DNA of 64,000 bases from Kappaphycus alvarezii (GCA_002205965.3 NADL03000633.1:496001-560000); one strand, 5' to 3'; positions 53,540 through 62,887 are shown, counted from the stretch's first letter. Notes: generated by a model not told the origin, from the letters alone. Numbers and translations are program-made.

Positions 53540-54660
53540 CCTCTCTACTCTCTTCATCGATAACATTTGTTTCCATATCTCTCTGTAACATTCTAGGAGC
53601 CTTCCGTACATTAGCTCAATGGTGACCGTCCACTTCTTCCTCTTCTTCGACGATAGCCGTATAACACTTTTGGTAAGGCATCTTCCCACTGGATTTCATT
53701 CTCGACATAGTTTTCGATATTGCTCGTTTGATGGTTCCAACCATCCTCTCCGCTTTCCGTTTGACATAGGAGCGTATGCGAGAACTGTCTTCAGCTGAAT
53801 CCCTTTCTCGTCCAAAAACGAAGCAGTGAAGTTGCAGTAAAACAAAGGGCGTTATCTGAGATGATCCTTTTTGGAAGACCAAACGGTTCAATTATTTCTT
53901 TTTCGATGAATCTCAGGACCACTCAGCATTGGCCTCCTCAACTGCAACTGCTATTGGCCATCCAGTAAGATGTTCCACCCCTATAAGGAGGTATTTGTTT
54001 CCGGAAGAGGTTTCCTTGAATGGGCCGGCAAAGTCAATTGAGAAGGTTTCAAAGAGCGGAAACTGGAAGCTTAGGTTGTCTTATACTTTCGTATGGAGTG
54101 AATTTTTGACAGTTGTCGCAGCTTTTCACGAAATTATAGACGTCCTTATGGATACTGGGCCACCAGAATCTCTCAGTAACGAATTTCTTGGTTGTTTCGA
54201 GATCCCAATGCCCTAACTCATCATGAAAAGTCCTCAAGATCTTCATTCTTTCTTTCAAAGGGGCCACTAGTCGAGGACCGGCTTTCGTGTGTCGGAAGAG
54301 TTTCCCATTCCATAGTGTAAAAGCCTTTTGATTCCTGCGTACCCAATTTCTGTGTTCAATATCAACCTTTCTCATTTCTAGTCCATCCAGGAATTTAATT
54401 AGTCCGTCAATATTAGCTTCGTACTCGTTATTGTTCGGCACTTGCACCTCGGCAACTCCGACGATGTTCTCGGAAGCTTTTTCATTTGGAATCAGTGGAT
54501 CCCTCAAGCGGGATAGGTAGTCGGCAGGCTGATTATTGCGTCCGGGCCTATACACAATTTCAAACCGATATTCTGCGAAAATGTCGAGCCATCGGGCCAA
54601 GCGGTGATGTACATCTTTCTTTTGGAATGCTGTCTTAAGTGCCTGGTGATCAGTTATCAA
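53540..54660 (-). pseudogene. Gypsy RNase H end and integrase, frame-broken
   Basis: ITDHQALKTAFQKKDVHHRL to YRPGRNNQPADYLSRL ends RNase H. Integrase begins with an HHCC zinc site, FHDELGH...FWWPSIH...CDNCQKF (about 54,100-54,230). The core shows FSIDFAGPFKETSSGNKYLL (first Asp), KRIISDNALCF (second Asp) and, after a one-base loss, KAERMVGTIKRA (Glu). Frame changes lie near 54,050 and 53,755. It would insert the cDNA, but not as read. Confidence 0.8.
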
Positions 54661-55198
54661 GACAAATTTCTCGAGTGATAAAAGGTAACACGAAACTTTT
54701 TCAGTGCGAAGACGACAGCTAGCGCTTCTTTCTCGCAGACTGAGTATCTTTTCCGCATCATTCAGAGTGCGACTTGCGAATTGAACGGGTGTAGTCTTCC
54801 GTTTTCATCTTTTTGGGACAAAACGGCACCCAAAGACCGTTCTGAGGCATCTGTCTCCACAACAAATGGTCTCTTGAAATCTGGATACATGAGCACTGGG
54901 GGACACATAGCTTATCTTTAAGCTCTCAAATGCAGTTGCATTTCCTTGTTCCATAAAATTTTCCGTTCTTCGTAGTGCTGGCATGTAACGGTGCTGCAGT
55001 TTGGCGAAATCTTTGATAAATCTCTGTAATATGAGGCCAGTCCTAAGAAGCTTCGAACCTCCGTCTTTGAAGCGGGCCTTGGTGCCAACTTGATTTTTTT
55101 CGTTTTCTCTGGATCCACTTTAATTCCCTCTTGATCGACGATATGACCGAGTAATTGGATAGACGTTTTCGCAAAGAAGCATTTGCTTAACTTAATTT
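54661..55198 (-). pseudogene. Gypsy RT connection and RNase H, frame-broken
   Basis: DPEKTKKIKLAPRPASKTEV then RSFLGLASYYRDLSKI (about 55,118-55,000) is the usual end of RT. RNase H follows in pieces: [19 protein letters not shown] around 54,820-54,870 and the KFRVTFYHS region, joining the ITDHQALKTAF start of the next frame. It needs at least two frame changes. Confidence 0.75.
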
Positions 55199-55852
55199 TC
55201 AGGCTGTACGCGATATCCTCTCCACCACAGTCTTGACATGCGATATGTGCTGATCCAAGGTTTTTGAGAATATCACTACATCATCGATATAAACTCTTGC
55301 AAATGGAAGTCCTTTCAAAACCTCGTTCATCATTCTTTGGAATGTAGCTGGGGCATTCATGAGACCAAAAGGCATCACTTCGAACCTGAATGTACCGGCT
55401 TTGCTGGTAAAAGTTGTTTTTTCCTTGCATTTTTCATCCAATGGAATCTGCCAATAACCAGTGTAAAGATCAATTGAGGTGAAGTATCTCCCGTCCTTCA
55501 AGTCCTCGAGGATTTCCTCCATATTCGGAATCGGAAATCGATCGGGTATCATTCTCTGGTTCAGTTGTCGGTAATCGACGCAAAAACGCAGCTTTCCATC
55601 CTTCTTTGGTGCGACCACAACTGGAAATGACCATGGGGATGAAACTGGCCGAATGATATCATTTTCCAGCATACTTGTAACATTCTCTGAGATAAATTGG
55701 TCATATTTTGGCGGTTGACGTCTAGGCCTGTGGTAAATTGGTTGAGTATCGGTAAGTTCAAATGAGTGAGTGACCGGTACACTTGCTTGTCTTAAATCTG
55801 ATACACTCCATGCAATTACTTCGGAAGATGTTAACATGTCGGATATTATCAT
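55199..55852 (-). CDS. Gypsy reverse transcriptase
   Basis: 217 residues. IYHRPRRQPPKYDQFI opens the fingers, then SPWSFPVVVAPKKDGKLRFC, VDYRQLNQ, FTSIDLYTGYWQIPL (catalytic Asp), FEVMPFGLMNAPATFQRMMN, RVYIDDVVIFS (the YIDD box) and the HVKTV helix. It copies element RNA into DNA. The frame closes after ERISRTA; the continuation LKIKLSKCFFAKTSIQLLGH reads in another frame, so the thumb and connection are separated by a frameshift. Confidence 0.92.
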   Translation of the reverse strand: MIISDMLTSSEVIAWSVSDLRQASVPVTHSFELTDTQPIYHRPRRQPPKYDQFISENVTSMLENDIIRPVSSPWSFPVVVAPKKDGKLRFCVDYRQLNQRMIPDRFPIPNMEEILEDLKDGRYFTSIDLYTGYWQIPLDEKCKEKTTFTSKAGTFRFEVMPFGLMNAPATFQRMMNEVLKGLPFARVYIDDVVIFSKTLDQHISHVKTVVERISRTA

Positions 55853-56150
55853 TGAGGCGGGGCTGGAAGGTGCTGTACTTTTTCTTGAATTTCTCCAATT
55901 TGGCGCTGGTCCTTTTCTTGATCCTCACCCTCCAAATTTTGAAGGACCTCTTCCGGCGTGCTCACATCTTCAGATATGGAATTCGATATATTCCTTGTTT
56001 TCCGTGCAATTGTAATCTTCTTTCATGCCCGAATTCCGTCCTTTGATTCGATATTATCGCAAAAAGAAACACATTCAGGTGTCAAACCTACCCTAGAATT
56101 CCATTCTTCATCTGTTTCAAACCCAGAATCATAATCGTCCCATGTCATGT

Positions 56151-56960
56151 TCATTGTCCCCGAGCGTACCCTTTCTCACTTCCGAAAGTGTTAGTTGGTT
56201 CGGAATCTTCGCTGTCATAGCTAGAAGTGAAATCTTCACTGTCCGTCTCTCTTAGATCTTCCGGATGTGTGCTTTTGTCGAAATCCAGGGGCATCTTCAC
56301 GTTTCTGCCGTCAACATTAACTGAAACGATTTGGTTGCCCAAGTCAATGCAGGTCCCTAGTCTTTCCATGGTAGGACAGCCAATGATTGCATCGAAAGGG
56401 AGCTCCGGCATGACGAGAAAGTCTACATCAACTTTAGAGTCCCCAAAGAACACGGAAACCTTGTTAACAGTGCCCATGCATTTTGAGACGGTTCCATCCG
56501 CCACAGTTATTCTTCGAGTAGTTGGAATAATTTCGAGACCTAAATCTGTCACCAAAGTTTCTGAAATAAGGTTTGGAACAGCGCCCGAATCGAAAAGAGC
56601 TTGGGTTTTCATTCCCAATACTTTGACTGGTACTAGTTTAAGACGTCTTGGTGCTGTCGAGGCCGATTGAAGAAACAGTTTCTTACCCTTAGCGGACTTA
56701 TTAGACCTGATAATTTTTTTGAGTTCTTTTCTCGCATCCTCTGCGTCGCCCCTCAAAAGTTGACCAAACGTTATCCCAGTTGGGGCCGATGCAAGCTCAG
56801 CCACCAAATTGTACTTCTTCACATATTCTAGTACGTCCTTCGGGATATTCTTAAATTTCTTACTCTTTTCGTCTTCTTGGCCGAGTGACTCCACTCCTGG
56901 AACAACTTGATCAGACCTCTTGGTTCGAGGAGGTACAGGTGCTGGGATATGTTCCAGCAT
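56151..56960 (-). CDS. Gypsy protease region
   Basis: 269 residues. The aspartic protease core is clear: TQALFDSGAVPNLISETL (active-site Asp-Ser-Gly at 124-126), RITVADGT, VDVDFLVMPELPFDAIIGCP with the IIG strand near 200. The N-terminal 100 residues link from Gag. After the protease it ends in an acidic Ser/Asp/Glu tail. It should cleave Gag-Pol into mature proteins. It ends about 300 bases before the reverse transcriptase frame, in a different frame. Confidence 0.85.
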   Translation of the reverse strand: MLEHIPAPVPPRTKRSDQVVPGVESLGQEDEKSKKFKNIPKDVLEYVKKYNLVAELASAPTGITFGQLLRGDAEDARKELKKIIRSNKSAKGKKLFLQSASTAPRRLKLVPVKVLGMKTQALFDSGAVPNLISETLVTDLGLEIIPTTRRITVADGTVSKCMGTVNKVSVFFGDSKVDVDFLVMPELPFDAIIGCPTMERLGTCIDLGNQIVSVNVDGRNVKMPLDFDKSTHPEDLRETDSEDFTSSYDSEDSEPTNTFGSEKGYARGQ

Positions 56961-57098
56961 TCCATAATCTAGCCTAGGTTTTTCGATAAAATGTTCCCTT
57001 CCCCATCCCTTTTTGTCACATTGACTTGACTGATTTCTTCAGCGATGGATACGTTACCGGCATCCGTCAACTTTGATCCTTTCTGTTTTGTAAGATTT

Positions 57099-58025
57099 TC
57101 ATCTCTGGTCCTGACTCGCTCCTTGCGTCCGATAAATTTGCTTTCTGTTGTCTTTAGACCAGCAGTTACTTTCATGATGCCCATATCGACCGCACTTTCC
57201 ACAACGAGTGTTTCTATGTGGATTATCAGGACACCTATTTGCAAAGTGTCCAGGCTTGTGACAGTAGGAACAGACTTCTGCGGCCTTGGGGGCCCCAGAC
57301 TGGTTCTTCTTAATGGTAAGAGTAAGGCTTTCCAACTGCGAGGTTATCATGTCAAGTCGATTATCGAATCGGGTTTCCAACCTTTCTTCCAAGTTTTTGA
57401 CATCGCTCCTGACTGATTCCAATGCTGCTGCGCTAGTCGCTGGCCTTTGATAATTCTTTTCAGGATGTACGATCGGCATAGATGTACGGGTTTCCCTCGG
57501 CATTTCACTTAGTGACTGAAACGTCTCCGAATTTTTGACAAATTCTACTATGGTACCCTTCAGTTCATTAAAAGTGTGAGGGCCCTTGATGAGGAGGAAA
57601 TCGGAGAGCCGCTTATCCCCCATCGCCGCCTTACGCAGCATTCCGTACTTGGCTTGGGCGTTGAACCCAGCCTTTTCATAGAGATCACACAAGTATACCA
57701 ATGAGCTTAACAAATCGTCGAAGTTGAGCCGGGCCTCTATGGCGGTACGAATCATCTCATCTGGTTCTACCTGCTTAGCATATTCTTTCACAAGCCACTC
57801 ACATACCTCACCGAAGTTACGCCCATTCCCGTTAAGAGACCACCCGTTGATAAACTTGGCCTTATATTTGTGCTTTGCGTCACCATGAAGATAGGCGAAG
57901 ATACTTTCGGCCTTCTCTTCATCGCTCTTCTCACGCATCACAACGTTGACATATGTATAGAGAAACTCCTCAACGTCTTCATTCTTGCCCCCTGTGAACG
58001 TTATACGAGCAGCGTTGAGATCCAT
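57099..58025 (-). CDS. Gypsy Gag polyprotein
   Basis: 308 residues from ATG at 58,025, about 90 bases inside the 5' LTR. The N-terminal 200 residues are helical, with FLYTYVNVVMREKSDEEKAE and GRNFGEVCEWLVKEYAKQ typical of retrotransposon capsid. Two CX2CX4HX4C knuckles follow near residues 253-290: CSYCHKPGHFANRC and CGKCGRYGHHESNC. Gag assembles the particle and binds RNA. It ends 140 bases before the protease frame. A frame one base over (57,244-56,969) stays open across the junction, so Gag-Pol expression by frameshift or a damaged junction are both possible. Confidence 0.85.
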   Translation of the reverse strand: MDLNAARITFTGGKNEDVEEFLYTYVNVVMREKSDEEKAESIFAYLHGDAKHKYKAKFINGWSLNGNGRNFGEVCEWLVKEYAKQVEPDEMIRTAIEARLNFDDLLSSLVYLCDLYEKAGFNAQAKYGMLRKAAMGDKRLSDFLLIKGPHTFNELKGTIVEFVKNSETFQSLSEMPRETRTSMPIVHPEKNYQRPATSAAALESVRSDVKNLEERLETRFDNRLDMITSQLESLTLTIKKNQSGAPKAAEVCSYCHKPGHFANRCPDNPHRNTRCGKCGRYGHHESNCWSKDNRKQIYRTQGASQDQR

Positions 58026-58096
58026 GATTACAGAAAAGAAATCCCCTCGAATGGTTCCCTAAGACTGCTCAACTCGAATACCTCGGGTGCAACCCC

Positions 58097-58114
58097 CTCC
58101 ACAAGAGTACCAAA
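58097..58114 (-). other. Probable primer binding site of the gypsy element
   Basis: Directly inside the 5' LTR, after two bases, the minus strand reads TGGTACTCTTGTGG. TGG pairs with the CCA end of a tRNA; the tRNA was not identified. Confidence 0.45.
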
Positions 58115-58830
58115 TGATAGGGGTAAATCGTCGGGAGAAGAGATACTTAGAACCAACTACCCCAAGACGGAGGTGTTGCGAGCGACAAAAGTGCTACCGT
58201 GGTATAGTTGAACAAATAAAAAGAGTGTATATGGGAGAGAGTTGAGAGGGCTACAAGCAAGTATAAAAGGGGCAGGTCTACCACTGATCTCTGCGACTTG
58301 CTTAGGAAAAAGTTTTCTTGGGTTGAAGTTGACTCTCAACTTCCTACTACTCGGAGCTTGACCTGAAGTTGTCTGCCAACTTGCTTGACCTCTCAAGGAG
58401 GAAGCACTTTACTCAGCTTATATAGACCTTTCGGCTAATCCTAAAGTCTCAATCAAACATACTAAATACCATAAAACGCATTCACGGGAATCGTGTGAAC
58501 CAGAGAGACCATTAGAAGATATTTCCTCAAGGTAAATATCTAGGTGCCATACCCATGCCAGCCACCCATCGGCCAGGGGTGGGAATTGATGTGGCCATTA
58601 TATAGACCTTTCAGAGTCACTCGTAGTATCACCCACAACCTAGAACTGTACTGACATCCACTATGACAGCGTGTCCTAAAATAAAAAATCAACCGATGAA
58701 TTTGCCACACTCACCCAAATTAAAAATATCTTGCAAATTCAAAAACTGTAAAAATATCTTCCCAGTTCCAATACTGTATACAATTATGGTCCTCATCTAA
58801 ATTTTTTCGTGTGCGAATTTGCGCACATCA
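58115..58830 (-). repeat. 5' LTR of the gypsy element
   Basis: 716 bases, starting TGATGTGCGC and ending CCCCTATCA on the minus strand. It differs from the 3' LTR in only about five positions by eye, so the insertion is recent. Confidence 0.95.
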
Positions 58831-59535
58831 GAGTCGATTATATATTCCAAGACTAAAACACCCTAACCTTCCCCCTCGGACATCAAGAAGAGGGGATTCC
58901 AATGCACAAACAAGCCACATTGAAAGTTACAACTGACTCGCTTTGTCGCAGTAAAAGAATGGCTCACACCTACGAAACCCGTTCCATTGAGCGACTGGCG
59001 GCAGTTCCCATGAGCTTCTTGAAGACGGCAAATGCCGCCGGCCGGCAGCCTCCGAGCGTTGAAGTGAGGACGTTAACAAGCCTGCTTTTGCTAGGCAATT
59101 CGGCAAGAAACCATTGATGTTTCTGGTTTTTCTCTGCGTGGGCTGCGTTGAGGCTCGTGTGAAGGTTGACCTTCCTAGGGGAATGATAGGTTAGTTTTTT
59201 TCGTCGTCGGACACTTCTAGCGGGGGAATCTAAGCGGAGTTTGGAGAGTAGGAACGGTGAAAAAAGAAACGAGTCTGCGCCTCCGTGACTCTGTGACCTT
59301 CTTGACTCTGGCATGGGCGTGGGCGATAAGGGTAAGTTTCGGGCGTTTTTATTGTTGGAAGATATATTTGATCTATCTCATAGAGGCGATAGGGTCGACG
59401 AATGTTACGTCAATGTAGTTTGCGCTCCCGACAGCTCCTATTGCGCTGATGTCCGTTCTTGTTCTGTGTTGGTAGTGGATTCGCAGCTCAATGAATGGAC
59501 TTCGGGCAACCTTTGCAAGGTCCTTTCACAGGAGA
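58831..59535 (-). mobile_element. Family C non-LTR element, endonuclease and 3' end (copy 2)
   Basis: The minus strand gives AKVARSPFIELRIHYQHRTR, TDISAIGAVGSANYIDVTFV then, past a MITE, VNLHTSLNAAHAEKNQKHQ, LVNVLTSTLGGCRPAA. This is the nuclease (DI...IDVTF) and STLGG C-terminus. The remainder of its tail lies beyond the gypsy element at about 51,290-51,381. It is the clearest of the three family C copies for the nuclease segment. Confidence 0.7.
59175..59293 (+). mobile_element. MITE of the 119-base family, copy 3, 8-base target duplication
   Basis: TGACCTTC lies at both edges (59,167-59,174 and 59,294-59,301). The insert is 119 bases, starts CTAGGGGAATGA and ends CGTGACTCTG; the ends are only weakly inverted (TAGGGG versus CAGAGT, CAGGGT in other copies). 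The family C copy at 15.2 kb reads straight through this point (TTGATCTTCTTGGCTCTGG), an empty site. The 8-base duplication fits hAT-type elements. Confidence 0.8.
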
Positions 59536-59688
59536 GTCACCTGGTAAATAGGGGGAAATTTTTGGGTGCTTTAATGTTTGAAAGATGTGATCGGTTGGGG
59601 CCCGGAGTATCTTAGAGGGTTACCGATGATGGAAAGTCCTATTTGCGAGCAAAGCTACCTGGAGCATACCACGAGATATGCCCACCCC

Positions 59689-59895
59689 TTAATCATCCTT
59701 CTCCCCACCAGCTTCTAACCCCTCCAGATCGGCAGCGACATCACCGACGTCGTCGCCGTCCGAAGAGTTCAGATCAGACCAGGCCATCCAGCGAGCAGCC
59801 ACCCACAAATGCTCCGTGCCGTAGGGTCCCATCACAGGCAGGTTAGTGTCCTTCTCAGTGGCCGTAATTATCCCACTTTCGCACCGTGACGTCTG
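59689..59895 (-). pseudogene. 3' part of a gene split by the LTR unit
   Basis: The minus strand reads SRCESGIITATEKDTNLPVM, GPYGTEHLWVAARWMAWSD and a very acidic end (LNSSDGDDVGDVAADLE...) to the stop at 59,689. Removing the 59,896-61,339 unit and one GTCTG joins it in frame to ADYQTTPNGVYGQT of the upstream part. Unknown family. Confidence 0.5.
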
Positions 59896-60243
59896 TGTTA
59901 GGCGCGTGCTGCTAGGAACGGATTTTTTTGTCGCCGTCATCTACAGACTTTTAGTTTACTGTACTACCTCCAAAATTGCTTATAATTCCGGTCCCTCCTC
60001 GTCCTCCGAGAGCCTTGCTTATCATTACCGCGGTCTTCTCCAAGTTTACTTCCATTTTAACTAGACATTTTTGTACTGTATCTACCCCTCTGAATTGATT
60101 CCGAATCAAGTTCTTTTCCCCTTTTTGCTTACCTCCTCCTCCAAATTTGCTTTTTTGAGAAAAAGGGCGCAAATGCACTACTGCAAAATCCCTTGCAGAT
60201 TAATTTTACCTATTCCTAATCGATATAACATGCCCCGGGAGCC

Positions 60244-60250
60244 TATTTAA
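60244..60250 (+). promoter_or_regulatory. TATA box of the acidic ORF
   Basis: TATTTAA in GAGCCTATTTAAACCCC, 117 bases before the ATG at 60,361, conserved with the 16.9 kb copy. Confidence 0.65.
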
Positions 60251-60360
60251 ACCCCTTTATTCCAAGTTTCAAACGTCCCCGATCATTTTACTCATCACTC
60301 CTCTCCCCCCACACACCCAAAACACCCTCTATCTTCCGTCTACAGTCGTTTACAACCAAA

Positions 60361-60899
60361 ATGAACAATATTCGCCCCTCCGCCCCTCCGCCCCCATCAT
60401 CAAAACCGCCCCTCTCGCCCCTTAAACGGCCGGCGCTCGCTGTTTATGGCCCGACGGACACAGAAGACTACCTGCGACGCCAGACTGAGGAGAAGATAAT
60501 CGAGTTCGTCCGCAAGCTCTTCGTCGAGGATGAGGCCGAGGAGGAACCTGAGTGGCAGGAGTGGGAGGTCGAGGGGGGAGCTGGGGAGACCTTCGAAGAG
60601 TGGGCAGCCCCGGAATTGGTCTACGAGGTTATGGAGGACGAGGATGAAAATGAGGACGAGGGTGAAGACGAGGACGAGGAGGATGAAGGACAGGGAGGCA
60701 TGGGAAGTGTTGGAATGGTGGAATGTATGGAAAAAGTGATGCCGACGCTGGAACCGGATGGAGATATCTTTAGTATTTTAGATATCTCCCAGGCGGGAAT
60801 GGAGAGCTATGAGCCGTTCGCACATATTTTGGGGACTGCTTGGACAGCATGGATATTTTAGAGGAGTTGTTTGGATCTGATTTAGAGAATGGGAAATAA
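60361..60899 (+). CDS. LTR-borne acidic protein, best copy
   Basis: ATG follows ACAACCAAA. Residues: a Pro-rich start (PSAPPPPSSKPPLSPLKRP), YGPTDTEDYLRRQTEEKIIE and FVRKLF (amphipathic helix, ~32-53), WEVEGGAGETFEEWA, then a long Glu/Asp run, and MECMEKVMPTLEPDGDIFS. The open frame ends at 60,861, but a one-base shift at the TTTTGGGG near 60,832 restores the family C-terminus GDCLDSMDILEELFGSDLEN and a stop at 60,897. With that, length is about 179. No signal peptide, membrane segment or known domain. Extreme acidity with conserved short ends suggests a binding partner role, perhaps chromatin or DNA mimicry; this is only a guess. Confidence 0.7.
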
Positions 60900-61026
60900 G
60901 AGGACCTCATTGATTGTTAGTTTCTTAAGTATCTTTTGTTTAGAGTATATCATCCACACAAATTGTTTGTATGAATTTCCTGGTACCTTCTGTAGTTTTT
61001 TTGGACTTTAGGGATAGCCAAAAGTC

Positions 61027-61034
61027 TATTTAAG
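61027..61034 (+). promoter_or_regulatory. Second TATA-like site in the LTR segment
   Basis: TATTTAAG in AAAGTCTATTTAAGCC, the position of TATATAAG in the gypsy LTR; probably the LTR's own promoter. Confidence 0.5.
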
Positions 61035-61344
61035 CCAAGTAAACTGCTTCCTCATTGAGAGGTCAAGCAAGTTGGCAGACAACTTCAATTCAAGTCCCCA
61101 GTAGTAGGAAGTTGAGAGTCAACTTCAGACCCAAGAAAACGTTTTCCTTCGCTGCTCACAGAGCATCATTGGTAGACCCTGCCCCTCCCATACTTGCTTT
61201 TAGACCTCTCAACTCTCTTCCATATACACGCCTTTTTGTTAGTTCAAATATACCACGGTAGCACTTTTTCGCTTGCAACACCTCCTTCTTGGGGTAGTTT
61301 TGTCTGAGTATCTCTTCTCCCGACGATTTACCCCTATCTGTCTG

Positions 61345-61952
61345 CCCATAGACGCCATTGGGTGTTGTTTGGTAGTCGGCGGCTTCCACCAAGGTGGAAG
61401 ATTGGAGCTTCCCGCCAATTGGTGGCGGGAACGGGGTGCTCGGTACCACAGGGTAGTTCAATATGGGACTGTTTGTTTGGATACAGACGGAGCCGAGTGA
61501 GAATCTGGCCATAAGCCGTCAAATATTGCGAACAAAAGGTCCCTCACGGAGCGGTTCAAACCACGCTTTGCTAACTTGGACGCTTTCACACGAGGTAGCA
61601 TATCACATTTGATTGCCGCCACCAGGTGACAGATCCCGTATTCACGCCACACAGTTACACTATGCAGACGGGTGAACCGTTGGAGTTCAGAAACGAGGTG
61701 CTTGACCTGTGCATGTAGCCCGTTGAGGTCTTGATCCGGTTCATGGAGCAGGGAACGGACGTCACTTTCTAGAGCGAAGTAGACCAGTCGCAAGCAGAGG
61801 GAAGATTCTCCGGGCGGTTTAAGCTTCCGGGGGTCGTCCGACCAAGCGTCCTCAGCCCGCGCAAAAGGTGTTGCGGGATCCTCCGGGATGTCGAAATGCC
61901 AGTCTTCTTCGTCCTCGCCTTCCTCTCCGCAATCTTCTGACAAGTTGAACAT
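61345..61952 (-). pseudogene. 5' part of a gene split by the LTR unit
   Basis: ATG at 61,952 starts MFNLSEDCGEEGEDEEDWHF, an acidic start, followed by LCLRLVYFALESDVRSLLHE, LHAQVKHLVSELQRFTRLHS and SVRDLLFAIFDGLWPDSH. This frame closes at 61,458. A neighbouring frame (from 61,512) carries on as PPPIGGKLQSSTLVEAADYQ to the unit edge. So there is a frameshift or a short intron near 61,490, then the insertion. The protein is helical and soluble, family unknown. Its 3' part is at 59,689-59,895. Confidence 0.5.
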
Positions 61953-62039
61953 TGGGATGTTGAAGTGAAAGTTTGGAAGTGACGACGACCGAAAACGATT
62001 CTAGGCAAGAGTGTAAAAATATCATTAAAGTGAGACGGA

Positions 62040-62550
62040 AACCAGCCTGCGTTTTTCGCTGGCATCTCGGCAAGAAACCCTTCATATTTCTGCATTTTCT
62101 TTGCGTGGGCTGCGTTGAAGCTCTTTTGTACGTTGAACTACTTGGCTCTGCCATGGGCGGGGCGATAGGGTCAATGAGGGTTGCGTCAATGTAGTTCGTG
62201 TCCTCGACAACTCCAATCGCCCGGATGTCCGGTCTGGTTCTGTACTGCTAACGGAATCGAGGCTCAGTGAATGGACTTCGGGCAGCCTTTGCAAATTCAT
62301 TTCCTAGAAGGGTCACCTGGTAGTTATGGCGAGAAATGCGCTCACAGCTGTAGCAACAGTGCATGAAATTGTTTCCGTAGATATCCAGCATTTCGCAACA
62401 CTCTGCTTTTGGACAAAACGTGCCAGGGGTGAATAAAGGGGTCTGGCGGAAGCGCCGGAACCAAGCGACGAAACCCTTGACCTTGATTTGTGCCTTCCAA
62501 TCAGGGCACGGTGCACTTTCTAGTTGGAATGGATTTGAATAATCTACCAA
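62040..62550 (-). mobile_element. Family C non-LTR element, Zn finger and endonuclease (copy 3)
   Basis: The minus strand opens at 62,550: FVAWFRRFRQTPLFT, CPKAECCEMLDIYGNNFMHC (zinc finger), RHNYQVTLLGNEFAKAARSP, then TRPDIRAIGVV, NYIDATLIDPIA and QKYEGFLAEMPAK. This is the best frame for the finger-to-nuclease part and is uninterrupted here, unlike copy 1. It shares its 5' junction with the vWA block in both duplicates, so it inserted before the duplication. Confidence 0.7.
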
Positions 62551-62887
62551 AAAGGCGCATCTGGGTAAGAGGTAACTAGGTTTACGGGGGAAAGTTTTAG
62601 CGCTCTACTGCCACGCTGAACCGACGGCTGAGTAACCAGCTTTAGATGTCTACAGATCTACAAAACAACTAAATCTCAGAAAATTCCTCTTTAACACGTC
62701 TTTGCAGTGGTGCAGAAATCGAGGGGTCCACGGTTTCGAAAGAAACGTCTAATGCATTGAAAGCCCTGAAAATATCGATGTGGAGATCTATTTCAGTAAA
62801 TTCAATGTACTGTATATGCGATGAATGCATTTACATTTAAATGAAAAAACAGTCGGAGAATGGGAAGACGAAATCACATCGTGAGAT

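Larger units (their letters stand above)
51382..58830 (-). mobile_element. Ty3/gypsy LTR retrotransposon with GAGTC target duplication
   Basis: LTRs at 51,382-52,098 and 58,115-58,830 are nearly identical and bounded by TG...CA. GAGTC flanks both ends (51,377-51,381 and 58,831-58,835). On the minus strand the order is Gag, protease, reverse transcriptase, RNase H, integrase, the Ty3/gypsy order, followed by two related extra domains. It inserted in the 3' tail of a family C non-LTR copy; the matching uninterrupted sequence is at 14,866-14,940. Internal frames are broken several times despite the young LTRs. Confidence 0.95.
59896..61339 (+). mobile_element. ORF-bearing LTR-like unit, best preserved copy
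   Basis: 1,444 bases starting TGTTAGGCGCGTG and ending CCCCTATCT (CA end mutated). GTCTG lies at both edges (59,891-59,895 and 61,340-61,344), a perfect 5-base target duplication. It interrupts a minus-strand gene. Inside are an upstream region of about 340 bases, a TATA box, the acidic ORF, and a 3' segment (61,005-61,339) matching the gypsy LTR including a second TATA-like site. No protein for mobility and no second LTR are present, so it looks like a solo LTR whose U3 side holds a gene. Alternatively it is a separate element that shares an LTR end. Confidence 0.75.
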
